From positions 1 to 64,000 of IMG/VR virus record IMGVR_UViG_3300013137_000013: a DNA stretch of 64,000 nt; one strand, 5' to 3'. A program made the position numbers and the translations under genes. Below the pieces are notes generated by a model. It did not search any database and was not told the origin of the DNA. It was given only the letters and a program-made list of their open reading frames with translations. The stretch comes from a virus. Of the stretch, positions 44,115 through 53,600 are shown piece after piece; positions within the stretch are counted from its first letter, which is position 1; each line of letters begins with the position of its first letter.

Positions 44115-46214
44115 ATGAGTTATATAGTTCAAGAACCCTCAAATTTTATAAACATCAAGCTTACTGATACAGGAAGAAGATTATTATCGTTGGGAGCATT
44201 AACTTTTAATAGTATAATCTTTTCCGACAGAGAAGTTAATTATTACTTAGGAAGAAATAATATATATGATATTTGTCGCAATAGAGTTTTAGCTCCAAAA
44301 GATGACCAACCAGCCATTTCTGGGATTCCGTTTAATCAAATACCTAGTATTTCAACTCCCACGGCAGTTGAAAAACTAAGCCTTGCCTTAAGTTCAAGTT
44401 TCAACGGAGCCAATAGTGTTCCCATAACTTCACAAAACTTAACAAGTGCAAAACAAATTGTTTCTGCCATGACGAGTTCGGTTGGTTTTTTCACTGGTAG
44501 TTCTTATAATTGGCAAATAAAAACTGGAGCAACAGTTGGCGATGCTTATAGCATTGGCATGGCCGAAATAGATTATTCAACGACTATTCCAAATGGAACA
44601 ACAGAAATTGATGTTACAGCTGGAGGATATACTGCAAAAACGGGGGATTTGGTTTATATTCCATGGGAACCACCTCAATATAGTGCTATAACTAATAATA
44701 CAACTTATGTGTTTAGTGCAAGACCAGAAGTTGCATTATGGTATAGAGTTCAGGGGGTAAATGGAACCACTCTTTCTCTTGATAGAAGTGTACCAAATTT
44801 TGGGAATACCCCAATCGTGGGCTCTACTCAAAAAATTAAAGCATATTTTTATCCTTATGGAAAAGTAGAAAACTTTTATGGTTCTGCGGTGACAGTGGAT
44901 TGTGGAGTTTGGAATATGAATATAGTAAGAACATCTTCTGAAATTGGAACACTCCCATTAATGAGTGGGTATACAACATATGGTTCTATTGAATATAATG
45001 GAACAAAACAATATTTAGGTTTTGGATATGATATCAAAGCTTTTGGTATAATTCATTATACAAACAAATTTTCTGGAAATACCTATGCAGAACAATTAGT
45101 ACCAAAAACGGTTAAATTAGAAATTCCAAATATAATGTGGCACAGAAGTTATTCTGTATCAGTTGGCCAAGAATTGATTCATGGCTTGACATTATATGAT
45201 TATTATGGAACTGACATATTCGATACAATTGCTCAAACAACTTACAGAGAGCTGAGAGATGGAACATCAAGCACATCTTTTGTAGTTGGAAGAGTTTATC
45301 ATAAACTTAAAATAATTGTTATAACCGACCAAGAATTGTTGACGGCTTTAACATATAAATCAAATAGAAATTATACATTACCAGAATTAACACTTTCTAC
45401 AGAGCCATCTATACTTGGCTCATCATCTGGATTTTGTAAGAGTGATTATGTTTATTATGTAACATATTTAACGTCAAGCAATGCTTATCAAGACGGTGTA
45501 AGTTATGGATACTCACAAAGTTTACCATGTGGTTATATAAAACAAATTAATGGAGATACAGATACAGTTACTGGTCTACATTCTGTTTTAAAAGCCAACT
45601 TCTCAACACTCTCATTTCCTTACATGAGAAATAGCACTAATTTAACATCTTTATCTGGAACTGGATGGAATGCCAATTCAGTACAATTAATATTCCAAGA
45701 ATATCCAGTATCGGCCTCTACAAACGTGGGAACTTTACCTACAGATTTGTGGAAAATATTCACTGGAGGCAATGGGGTATATACTGGAGAAACAGGTAGT
45801 ACAACTATAAATCCAGCAGATTTGCAGAGTCACGTTTTTGCTCTCAATCTGTCAGATTACTATTCATCAACCACCTATTCATTAACAGGCTTATATTCCG
45901 CATTTACTACAAATACAGATTCATATACTTCAAGTGGATTAACATTTGGTGACGAGGCATTCTTTTATGGTAATTTAACAACAGGAATTCAGGCAAATGT
46001 TTACAAAACAATTATTACTATATATGCAAAAAATGACGAATATAATTCATCTTTGAATTCTACTTTCGACAGTTTGTATAATGATAGTACGTTTATAACC
46101 GAAATAGGAATTTTGAATACCAAAAATGAACTTGTGGCAGTGGCCAAGCCAGCTTATCCAATAAAAAAGGATTCTTCAAGATACCTTGCATTTCAGTTGG
46201 AATTAGATTTTTAA
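44115..46214 (+). CDS. Tail/fibre structural protein with shared terminal modules, 699 aa
   Basis: The N-terminal segment (NFINIKLTDTGRRLLSLGAL, then IIFSDREVNYYLGRN) resembles that of the 144-residue protein at 46250. The C-terminal segment (FITEIGILNTKNELVAVAKP, then YPIKK and FQLELDF) closely resembles the end of the 390-residue protein at 47467. The long middle is beta-rich and likely fibrous. These shared ends suggest that the four proteins at 44.1-48.6 kb assemble together at the tail. No enzyme motif is seen. Confidence 0.6.
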   Translation: MSYIVQEPSNFINIKLTDTGRRLLSLGALTFNSIIFSDREVNYYLGRNNIYDICRNRVLAPKDDQPAISGIPFNQIPSISTPTAVEKLSLALSSSFNGANSVPITSQNLTSAKQIVSAMTSSVGFFTGSSYNWQIKTGATVGDAYSIGMAEIDYSTTIPNGTTEIDVTAGGYTAKTGDLVYIPWEPPQYSAITNNTTYVFSARPEVALWYRVQGVNGTTLSLDRSVPNFGNTPIVGSTQKIKAYFYPYGKVENFYGSAVTVDCGVWNMNIVRTSSEIGTLPLMSGYTTYGSIEYNGTKQYLGFGYDIKAFGIIHYTNKFSGNTYAEQLVPKTVKLEIPNIMWHRSYSVSVGQELIHGLTLYDYYGTDIFDTIAQTTYRELRDGTSSTSFVVGRVYHKLKIIVITDQELLTALTYKSNRNYTLPELTLSTEPSILGSSSGFCKSDYVYYVTYLTSSNAYQDGVSYGYSQSLPCGYIKQINGDTDTVTGLHSVLKANFSTLSFPYMRNSTNLTSLSGTGWNANSVQLIFQEYPVSASTNVGTLPTDLWKIFTGGNGVYTGETGSTTINPADLQSHVFALNLSDYYSSTTYSLTGLYSAFTTNTDSYTSSGLTFGDEAFFYGNLTTGIQANVYKTIITIYAKNDEYNSSLNSTFDSLYNDSTFITEIGILNTKNELVAVAKPAYPIKKDSSRYLAFQLELDF

Positions 46215-46229
46215 AAAAATTTTTAAATA

Positions 46230-46237
46230 TATTTATA
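46230..46237 (+). promoter_or_regulatory. Late promoter box TATTTATA
   Basis: The exact octamer (ATATATTTATAAAA) lies 12 bases before the ATG of the 144-residue gene. Confidence 0.62.
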
Positions 46238-46249
46238 AAAAAAAAAATT

Positions 46250-46684
46250 ATGGGAAACGTTTTATCATCAAGTACGATTTATGCAGTAGCATATTTAACA
46301 GATTTGGGAAGAAAGTATTTGTTTGACCCAATAACAAATCATAGATTTGTAAGAGATGCTGCTGGAAATACAATTGATGCTTTTAAAATTGTATATTTTT
46401 CTATGTCTGACCCAGACTACAATTATAATTTAACTCAAGGAATAGCACTTGAAAGTGGCGACATTGCTAATGTTTCTGGGAAAAATGACGATTTTATCCA
46501 AGGTTCCATTGTTAGCGAAGAAAACAATTTGATTTCTGTAAACGGAGAAGTTGGGGGCATGAATGGTATGACAACTCCAACAGAAAATATATCAATAGAT
46601 GTTCCTTATATTTTAGAAAGCAATATGACTGACAACGTTCTCACAGTTAATACAAGTACGTTTCAAGTTGCTACAGGTATATAA
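46250..46684 (+). CDS. Small tail protein, 144 aa
   Basis: The N-terminal region (IYAVAYLTDLGRKYLFDP, then FKIVYFSMSDPDYNYNL) is related to the start of the 699-residue neighbour: both contain LTD-x-GR-x-L and an FSD/SMSD-x-x-x-NY segment. It lacks the C-terminal VAVAKP module. It is a beta-rich structural protein with its own late box. Its role in the tail is inferred from this kinship. Confidence 0.58.
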   Translation: MGNVLSSSTIYAVAYLTDLGRKYLFDPITNHRFVRDAAGNTIDAFKIVYFSMSDPDYNYNLTQGIALESGDIANVSGKNDDFIQGSIVSEENNLISVNGEVGGMNGMTTPTENISIDVPYILESNMTDNVLTVNTSTFQVATGI

Positions 46685-46698
46685 TTAATTAAAAGAAT

Positions 46699-47442
46699 AT
46701 GGCAGCAATAACAACAACAACGACAATATCCACGAATACAGCATCTAAGGTTGCATCTAACCTTGGTATTTCTTATTCTGATGCTATTCAAAATTTGAAT
46801 AACAATAGGAGCCCAATTATATCAATGAATGAAAACCCTCACCCAAGTAATTATGTTACCAATGGAGTGGCAAGGGTAATACAATTATTGACATACTATG
46901 GTGGTAATATAAATAATAACAGCATAGCTGTAGAAAAGTATTCAATCAGCCCAAATTTTACTGGATTGATTAAATGCTCTGGGCCGCAAAAGGGGATTTG
47001 GTATCTTCCTTTTCCAAATACTGTTTACGCAATTAAATTTTATGGACCAGATGAATATGATGCAAAGTATTATAATCACGTTTATGCTGTTCCTGCAAAA
47101 ATAGACAGTTCTTATTGGACTGGGCTTAAAGATTATACAACCGCAGTGCCTCAAGAATGGATAACAGCATTTGTGCAATACGCAAGTACGATACCATCAA
47201 ATATTACACCTGCAACCCCCACTCTTACTCCAATATTAAATGCAGTTAAAAGTTTTCCAACAACTGATGCTACTCAAAAATATCAATTTTCTTTTAATTT
47301 TTGGGGAAGTTTAAGTGGAACAATCGGCAAAGCTTCAAGTTTTGCTTTTGAATATGTATTTTACCCAGGAACAGCACCAAAACCTCCAGTGGTAGGAACA
47401 GTAATTAATGCTGATTTGAATACTTTTTTATCAGCAACGTAA
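46699..47442 (+). CDS. Tail-region protein, 247 aa
   Basis: The N-terminus is Thr-rich (MAAITTTTTISTNTASKVAS), followed by a mixed region with aromatic motifs (IWYLPFPNTVYAIKFYGPDE). It is co-directional with its neighbours. I see no known domain, and the protein is probably beta-rich and structural. Confidence 0.52.
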   Translation: MAAITTTTTISTNTASKVASNLGISYSDAIQNLNNNRSPIISMNENPHPSNYVTNGVARVIQLLTYYGGNINNNSIAVEKYSISPNFTGLIKCSGPQKGIWYLPFPNTVYAIKFYGPDEYDAKYYNHVYAVPAKIDSSYWTGLKDYTTAVPQEWITAFVQYASTIPSNITPATPTLTPILNAVKSFPTTDATQKYQFSFNFWGSLSGTIGKASSFAFEYVFYPGTAPKPPVVGTVINADLNTFLSAT

Positions 47443-47466
47443 GCAATAAAATAAAAAAATAAATCT

Positions 47467-48639
47467 ATGGCAGAAATTAATAAAAGATTAGTCAATTCAT
47501 CAACTTCTATTAGAAAGGAAGTATCAACTTGGGTAAGTTTGTCTGATTCCAAGTTGTTATATACTCTTGCAGATAGAACTGATGTCAATAACAAATATGG
47601 ACATTATTTTTCCACATTTAATATTCCCTACAAACGCTCTAATTCTATTTTTTATAGCGGGGAAACAATGGCAAGAACCAATCCAGAATTGTTTCAATTA
47701 AATGTTGATAAAATTGTAGTAATTCCTATTAGTGAGAACTATTATAGTGAATATATTGATGGAAGGTCAATTACTTTAAAAGTTCCACAAACAGGCGGCA
47801 CATACAAAACGGTGGTTTCTAGTTTCTATTCTGATACTTTAAGAAATGCCAAAACTGGAGATTCGCCAATTCAATATTTTGGACCTTATAATACTGCTTT
47901 TTTATTTTCAGATGATATAAATAAACCTTTTACTGGAACAACCGAAAACGGTTCTATAAACCACAATCAAATTACAACCTGGGACCCAACTACTGATTTT
48001 AGAAATAGACCATCTGCTGTTGCATATAATCCCGAAATAAAAAGAAGTGATTATAACAAAGACCAGAGACCTTGGTCATCAGTAGATTTGGCAGTATATG
48101 TAAATCAAGCATATCCTAAATCTTTAAATACATACGATGATGTTGTTAACGGCTATAATTATGATATTCCAGTTGGTTTTGTTAGCTTAGATAAGGGGTA
48201 CATAATTTTAACACACCCAAGTATTGTTGATAATATTCCATGGACAACTGGAAGCAAAACATATCAGCCAGGATATGGAGAAGCAAATGCGGGAGAAAAT
48301 ATTATAACGGGAGATAATTTAGCTGGAAGCACAGAGAAAATTGTGTTTACTGGTTTAACATCTACTTTAACTTTTGAAGATATAAGCATAAGATATTTAA
48401 CTTCTGTTGTTTGTATTGCAATGCCAGGGGAGTTTTTTATATCAAAAAACCCATCATGGCCATTATCAAGAAATTTGGCTGAGATTAGCAATCAAACAAC
48501 CAATTTTGATTCCATTTTTATTACTCAAATTGGCTTGTACAATATTCACGAACAACTAATTGCGGTTGCAAAACTAGATAGACCAGTTGAAAAAACATAT
48601 GATGGACTAATAAATTTCAATTTACAAATTGACATTTAA
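47467..48639 (+). CDS. Tail structural protein with shared C-terminal module, 390 aa
   Basis: The C-terminal 60 residues (FDSIFITQIGLYNIHEQLIA, then VAKLDRPVEK and INFNLQIDI) mirror the end of the 699-residue protein at 44115. Elsewhere, beta segments (YYSEYIDGRSITLKVP, KTVVSSFYSD) suggest a fibrous or plate-like structural protein. It is followed at once by a strong terminator, ending the rightward tail operon. Confidence 0.6.
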   Translation: MAEINKRLVNSSTSIRKEVSTWVSLSDSKLLYTLADRTDVNNKYGHYFSTFNIPYKRSNSIFYSGETMARTNPELFQLNVDKIVVIPISENYYSEYIDGRSITLKVPQTGGTYKTVVSSFYSDTLRNAKTGDSPIQYFGPYNTAFLFSDDINKPFTGTTENGSINHNQITTWDPTTDFRNRPSAVAYNPEIKRSDYNKDQRPWSSVDLAVYVNQAYPKSLNTYDDVVNGYNYDIPVGFVSLDKGYIILTHPSIVDNIPWTTGSKTYQPGYGEANAGENIITGDNLAGSTEKIVFTGLTSTLTFEDISIRYLTSVVCIAMPGEFFISKNPSWPLSRNLAEISNQTTNFDSIFITQIGLYNIHEQLIAVAKLDRPVEKTYDGLINFNLQIDI

Positions 48640-48654
48640 TTTTCAAAGAGAAAT

Positions 48655-48685
48655 AAAAAAGGGGAGTCAAAAACTCCCCTTTTTT
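48655..48685 (+). terminator. Strong rho-independent terminator
   Basis: A 13-bp stem (AAAAAAGGGGAGT with ACTCCCCTTTTTT) encloses the 5-base loop CAAAA. It ends the tail/fibre transcript 16 bases after the stop codon and separates it from the RuvC-like gene, whose reading frame appears longer if read through this hairpin. Confidence 0.92.
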
Positions 48686-48694
48686 ATTTTACTA

Positions 48695-48725
48695 TTGATT
48701 TGTGATTTTGTTTTTTCTATATTTC
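48695..48725 (+). promoter_or_regulatory. Host-like promoter for the RuvC-like gene
   Basis: TTG at 48695-48697, a 20-base spacer and TATATTTC at 48718-48725 fit TTG-N20-TAnnTTTG with one mismatch. The start codon at 48749 follows 24 bases after the element. Confidence 0.55.
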
Positions 48726-48748
48726 ATCTGAACAAAAAAAACAAAAAC

Positions 48749-49291
48749 ATGTTGTTATCGTTAGATATAAGTACAAGCTGTATTGGATATTCAGTATTCA
48801 ATGAAAAGAATACTTTAATAGAAATGAATTATGTAAAGTTCGACAGCAAAAAAGACCTTTTCGAAAAGTTAGAATATTTTATAGAAAAAGTTTCTTATTT
48901 GTTAAAATTTCCAATTACAGCAATAGCTATCGAAGAACCCTTACAAAAATTTCAAGGAAAATTCTCAAGTGCTCACACAATTTCTATATTAAACTTTTTT
49001 AACGGAATGATTAGTTCCTTTCTTTATAGTCACTTTAGGATTAAACCTATTTACTATAACGTAAACAATGCAAGGTCAATTGTTTTGCCAGGTTTCAAAA
49101 TTAAAAAAGAAGGCGCATCTACAAAACATCAAATATGGGAAAAGGTGGTAGAAATGGAGCCACAGATTAATTGGAAATACGGAATAAAAAGCAGAAAGCT
49201 TTTAGAGGAAAATTATGATATGGCTGACTCATATATAGTTGGAAAATGCTTTATCAAAATGCTTGAAATTCAAAAAAATAAAATTTCTTAA
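48749..49291 (+). CDS. ruvC: RuvC-like Holliday junction resolvase, 180 aa
   Basis: The start at 48749 follows the terminator and promoter and gives a normal RuvC-size protein. Asp6 in LSLDIST, Glu62/63 in AIEEPLQKF and Asp157/Asp160 in YDMADSYIVGK are the expected acidic metal-binding residues of the RNase H-fold RuvC family, with a helical C-terminus. RuvC resolves recombination or replication junctions by paired cuts; phages use it to clean up branched DNA before packaging. It heads the replication-recombination block. Confidence 0.8.
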   Translation: MLLSLDISTSCIGYSVFNEKNTLIEMNYVKFDSKKDLFEKLEYFIEKVSYLLKFPITAIAIEEPLQKFQGKFSSAHTISILNFFNGMISSFLYSHFRIKPIYYNVNNARSIVLPGFKIKKEGASTKHQIWEKVVEMEPQINWKYGIKSRKLLEENYDMADSYIVGKCFIKMLEIQKNKIS

Positions 49292-49322
49292 CATTAATTG
49301 TGTAAATTCATTTTTTTTTGGA

Positions 49323-49330
49323 TATTTATA
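49323..49330 (+). promoter_or_regulatory. Late promoter box TATTTATA
   Basis: The exact octamer (GATATTTATAGG) lies 32 bases before the ATG of the 64-residue lipoprotein, the longest gap in this series. Confidence 0.55.
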
Positions 49331-49362
49331 GGCGATTTAAAACAAACTTAAAATTATATAAA

Positions 49363-49557
49363 ATGAAAAAACTAATTACATTGTTATTTGCAATCTTAGC
49401 ATTTGCATTAGTTTCTTGCAACTTTGGAGAAACAAAAGAAGAAGTAAAAACCGATTCAACCGCAGTATGCGTTGATACAACAAAAGTGGTAGTAGATACC
49501 ATAGCTAAAGTTGATACTTGCGAAAAAGTAGAAAAAGCACCTGTTGTAAAAAAATAA
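49363..49557 (+). CDS. Small lipoprotein, 64 aa
   Basis: A signal peptide (MKKLITLLFAILAFALVSC) ends in the lipobox LVSC with Cys19, so the protein should be lipidated and exported. The mature part is short, lysine-rich and repetitive (VDTTKVVVDTIAKVDTC). The residues right after Cys (NFGE) lack the dense acidic tract used for outer-surface export in Bacteroidota. The start at 49363 is preferred over 49318 because it gives a proper signal. Phage lipoproteins such as T5 Llp block receptors; a similar exclusion role is a possibility, not shown. Confidence 0.75.
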   Translation: MKKLITLLFAILAFALVSCNFGETKEEVKTDSTAVCVDTTKVVVDTIAKVDTCEKVEKAPVVKK

Positions 49558-49577
49558 ATAAATCTGAAAAGATTTAC

Positions 49578-49609
49578 AAAACTCCCAAAGTGAAAACTTT
49601 GGGAGTTTT
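49578..49609 (+). terminator. Rho-independent terminator with GAAA loop
   Basis: A 14-bp stem (AAAACTCCCAAAGT with ACTTTGGGAGTTTT) is capped by a GAAA tetraloop and followed by T-rich sequence. It ends the lipoprotein transcript. Confidence 0.92.
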
Positions 49610-49624
49610 TTGTTTTATTCTACT

Positions 49625-49654
49625 TTGATTTGTCAATAATTAACCTTATATTTG
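49625..49654 (+). promoter_or_regulatory. Bacteroidota-type promoter before the primase gene
   Basis: TTG at 49625-49627, a 19-base spacer and TATATTTG at 49647-49654 give an exact host-type promoter. The preferred start codon at 49661 begins only 6 bases after the element, so the leader would be absent or very short. Confidence 0.72.
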
Positions 49655-49660
49655 CAGATT

Positions 49661-50659
49661 ATGGAAGACCAAAAATTTATTATAATATCCATTTTAAAAA
49701 ATTTTCTCGGTGATCCCAAGTCTTCAAGAGATTTGGAAACGAGAGAACAGTGGGAATTTAATTGTCCCAGCCATCAGTGTAGGAACGATATAAACAAATA
49801 TAACCTGGCCTTTAATACAAAAAACAATATCTACAAATGTTGGAAATGCAAGGATAGCGGAATTATTCATAAATTAGTCTACAAATATGGGTCTGCAGAA
49901 GACAATAAAAGACTAAAGCTTATAATGCCCACATATACAGGTAATTTTATTAATGTTTTCAGAAAAAATATTGTAAATCACAACCTTATAACTTGCCCTC
50001 TTCCAGATGGATATACCCCAATCACGTCCGCCATCAAAACACCAATGCATCAATTGGCCTATGATTATGCGGTAAAAACCAGGAGGCTATCATTTAACCA
50101 ATTGATTGAACACAAAATAGGTTATACAGAAGTGGGTGCTTATAGAAACAGAATTATAATTCCTTCGTTTAATGATTATGGGAATATTAATTATTTTGAG
50201 GCCAGGACATTCCTTAAAAATATAAAACCACCCTATTATAAGCCTGACCAAAAGGTTTTTCCAGACAAAAACATACCAGAAAAATATGATATTATTTTTA
50301 ACGAAAGAAATATAAACTGGGATTTACCAGTTTATTTGGTCGAAGGAGTCTTTGATATGTTCCGTATACCAAATTCAATACCTATGCTTGGAAAAACACC
50401 ATCTTGGTTATTGATTTCTCGACTTATAGAGCACAATGCTACTGTAATTATTTGTCTCGACGAAGATGCATTTAAAGACAGTTTTGAAATATATGAGCAA
50501 CTTTCCTCTTTAGGTTTGGATGTTTATTTTGTAGACTTAAAGGGTTTGGGAGACATTTCCTATCATTATGAGCAAAATGGTGCCCAGGGAATAACGGGAT
50601 TATTACAAAGTAGAAAGAAAATGGATTTTATTTACAAAATTTCAAGAATATTAAATTAA
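49661..50659 (+). CDS. DNA primase, 332 aa
   Basis: The N-terminus has a zinc-binding site (C35-x2-H38 and C60-x2-C63), seen as CPSHQC and YKCWKCKD. The TOPRIM core has LVEGVFDMFRI with E229 and IICLDEDAF with D267 and D269. Together these are DnaG-type primase features in a short phage form without a helicase-binding domain. It makes RNA primers at the replication fork. The ATG at 49661 is chosen over 49652, which lies inside the promoter. It is followed by the SbcD-SbcC gene after 10 bases. Confidence 0.88.
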   Translation: MEDQKFIIISILKNFLGDPKSSRDLETREQWEFNCPSHQCRNDINKYNLAFNTKNNIYKCWKCKDSGIIHKLVYKYGSAEDNKRLKLIMPTYTGNFINVFRKNIVNHNLITCPLPDGYTPITSAIKTPMHQLAYDYAVKTRRLSFNQLIEHKIGYTEVGAYRNRIIIPSFNDYGNINYFEARTFLKNIKPPYYKPDQKVFPDKNIPEKYDIIFNERNINWDLPVYLVEGVFDMFRIPNSIPMLGKTPSWLLISRLIEHNATVIICLDEDAFKDSFEIYEQLSSLGLDVYFVDLKGLGDISYHYEQNGAQGITGLLQSRKKMDFIYKISRILN

Positions 50660-50669
50660 AGGACAAAAC

Positions 50670-53600
50670 ATGAAAATAGCACATTTATCAGATATTCATA
50701 TAAGATTTGCAAGTAGACATGACGAATACAGAGAAGTTTTTAAAAGACTTTTTGATGATTTAAAAAAGCAAAAACCAAACAGAATAGCAATTACTGGAGA
50801 CTTAAACCACTTAAAAGTAAATATGTCCCCTGGGTCAATTGATTTAACTTCTGAGTTCTTAATAAATCTTGCAAAAATTGCTCCAGTTGACATCATATTG
50901 GGAAACCATGATGTAAACCTGCAGCAAAAGGAACAGGGAGACACTATAACGCCAATTTTTAACGTGGCCGATAGATTCTCTGATTTAATGTCAGAGTCCG
51001 TTAAAAAGAGTATAAAGAAGTCGTTTATCATAGGAAAAGATAATGCCAACACAGTTGATTTTTCAAAAAAAGGAATTTATTTCTTTCCAGATAGTGATTT
51101 CTACAAAATTTCAGAAACATTAGTCTATGGAGTTTATTCCTGTAAAGATGACAAAATTCTTACTCTTACCAAAAAAGAGCCAGGAGTAAAATATGTTGCC
51201 TTATTCCATGGACAACTGAAAGGTGCCAGAGGAGACAATGGATATGAACTCGTTGGAGATGACCTTCTTAATGTAACTACATTCAATAACTTTGACGTAG
51301 TATTTTTAGGCGACATTCATGAACATCAAGCATTTAGAGAAGACGAAAGTATGGCTTATTGCGGTTCCCTAATCCAACAAGATTACGGTGAATCAATAAA
51401 TAAGGGATATTTGATGTGGGATTTGGAAAAGAATTCTTTTCAGAGAAGGTATATACTCAACGATTATGGTTTTGCAAAAATAACCATTTCTAAAGGGGAA
51501 TTATTCGAAGAAAGAATTGAAAATATCAAATTCAGCAATGACAAAAAAAGAACAAAAGTTTATATTGTCTGGGAAGATTACGAAGAAAATTATTCCACAG
51601 AAAAAGAATCTCAAATTGCAAAACTTGTAAAAGAAAAATTTGGCTGTGATGTTGTAAAAGTGGAGTTTTCTGAAATTAAAAAATTACAACAAGAAAACAC
51701 AGATGTGGCGGATTCCAGAAACAAAGAAACATTTCTACAACAGCTTGCAGATTATATTAAAGAAATAAATCCAGATGAAGATGAAGATGTTGTTAAGGAA
51801 GTATTACAACTCGCAGAAACAATAGACAAAGAACTTGAAATTTCTGATAAAGTAGAAGATGTAAAACTTTGGAATGTTGATTGTGTGGAAATTTCAAACA
51901 TATTTTCCTTTCCAGAAAAACCAACTATTGTTAATTTTGAGAAATTGCGTGGCTCTACTGGTATTTTTGGAAAAAATTATTCTGGAAAATCAAATGTTGT
52001 CAAAGCAATTGTGTGGGGGTTATACCAGCACATTCTTGGGGGCGGAAATGCTAAAAAGATTGTAAACATTTACACTTCTTCAAACAAGGGATATGTAAAA
52101 ATACATCTCACCGTTGATGGGGAAAAGTATTATTTTAAAAGAGAAGTCATTACAAAGATTGATAAACATGGAGAATCATCAAACACATATCCAATAGAAT
52201 ACAAAAAATTAGTTATTGATGATTCTGGAAAAGAAAAGTGGGTAAGCGAAATATCAGACAAAAAATCCAATGACAGGAAAGAGATTAAGAACATTATATT
52301 GGCCGCAATTGGAACTGTAGAGGATTTTACCAAAGTGTGTCTTCAGACTCAAGGGGGAAAAGAAGATTATATAAATCAAGACCAGCAACCAAAAAACGAT
52401 TTGGTTAATAAATATCTTGGACTTGAACCTTTCAGGGACAGATATGAGTATGGAAATAAAAACTTTAATGATGTAAAAAAGAAACAGAAAGAATTGGGCG
52501 ATATAGTTTCTTTACAATCCACCGTACTGGAAATAGAAAACAATATTTTAAAACTTCAGAAAGAATATGACCTTTTGGTTGATGAAAGAGAGAAATCGGA
52601 AAAACAAAAGGATGTATTAAACAACAAGGTTTTGGAGCTTTCGAAAAACTTGAAACAATACGTACAATTATCAAAAGATGAAATAGAAGATGAAAGCCTT
52701 ATATTAAGCAACATTAGTGCATTAGAAGAACAAGTAAAAGACGATGGAACAAAATTGCAGGAGTTGTCTGACTGGGTTTCTGTAAATTTTAAAAGAGAAT
52801 TGCCGTTTGACGAAAACGAAACAATTGAAAGTCTTTCTTCGGAACTTACAAAAGAAAGTTCAGAATTTACCAAAGATAAAAACAAATATATTGAAGTAGA
52901 AAATTGGATTAAATCTAACCCACTAAGGCCACTTGCAAACATCGAAGGTTATGATTTAATTATTCAAAATCTAAATATTCAAATAGTTGGTTTACAAGCA
53001 AAACTCCCAACATATAAAGGAGAAAAGTGTCCCACTTGCGGACATGTCACCACACAGCCCAATCCTGATTTGTATAATCAGTGTTTGCAGGATATTACCA
53101 CACAAACTGGGCTTATGAACAATTATATAAATGCTGTAAATAAATACAGAGATGATGTTGCCCATAACAATACTTGCGATTTACAAAATTCAAATCTTCA
53201 GACACTACGAGCCACATTGACCGCAAGAAAAAATAGAAAGGAATCTTTAACACAAAGAATAGCACTAATATCTCAGTCACAAGACATTTTAGTTTATAAT
53301 CAAACTGTAGAAGATAAAAATAAACTTTTAAATTCTACCAGGTCAGCTATTGATTTAAAGAAAAAATTTATTGACAAACTCAATACCAATCTCGAAAAAG
53401 TAAGACAGAACACAGAAAGTAAAAGCCATAATGCATCAACGGAAAATGAAATTTTCAACATTCAAGAGCAAAGTAAATCATATAAATTTGCCGCATATGG
53501 CCTTTCACAAGACATAAACAATAAGAATGGAGACATTAGAGTTGAAAAAAATAATTTGGAAAATTATAAAAGTAAACTCGATGAAGTAAAGGCAGCTGAA

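Noticed and set aside
48629-48748. A longer N-terminus for the RuvC-like protein, starting inside the preceding tail gene
   Set aside because: The extension crosses a strong terminator and a host-like promoter and encodes no RuvC feature. The ATG at 48749 gives the normal RuvC start.
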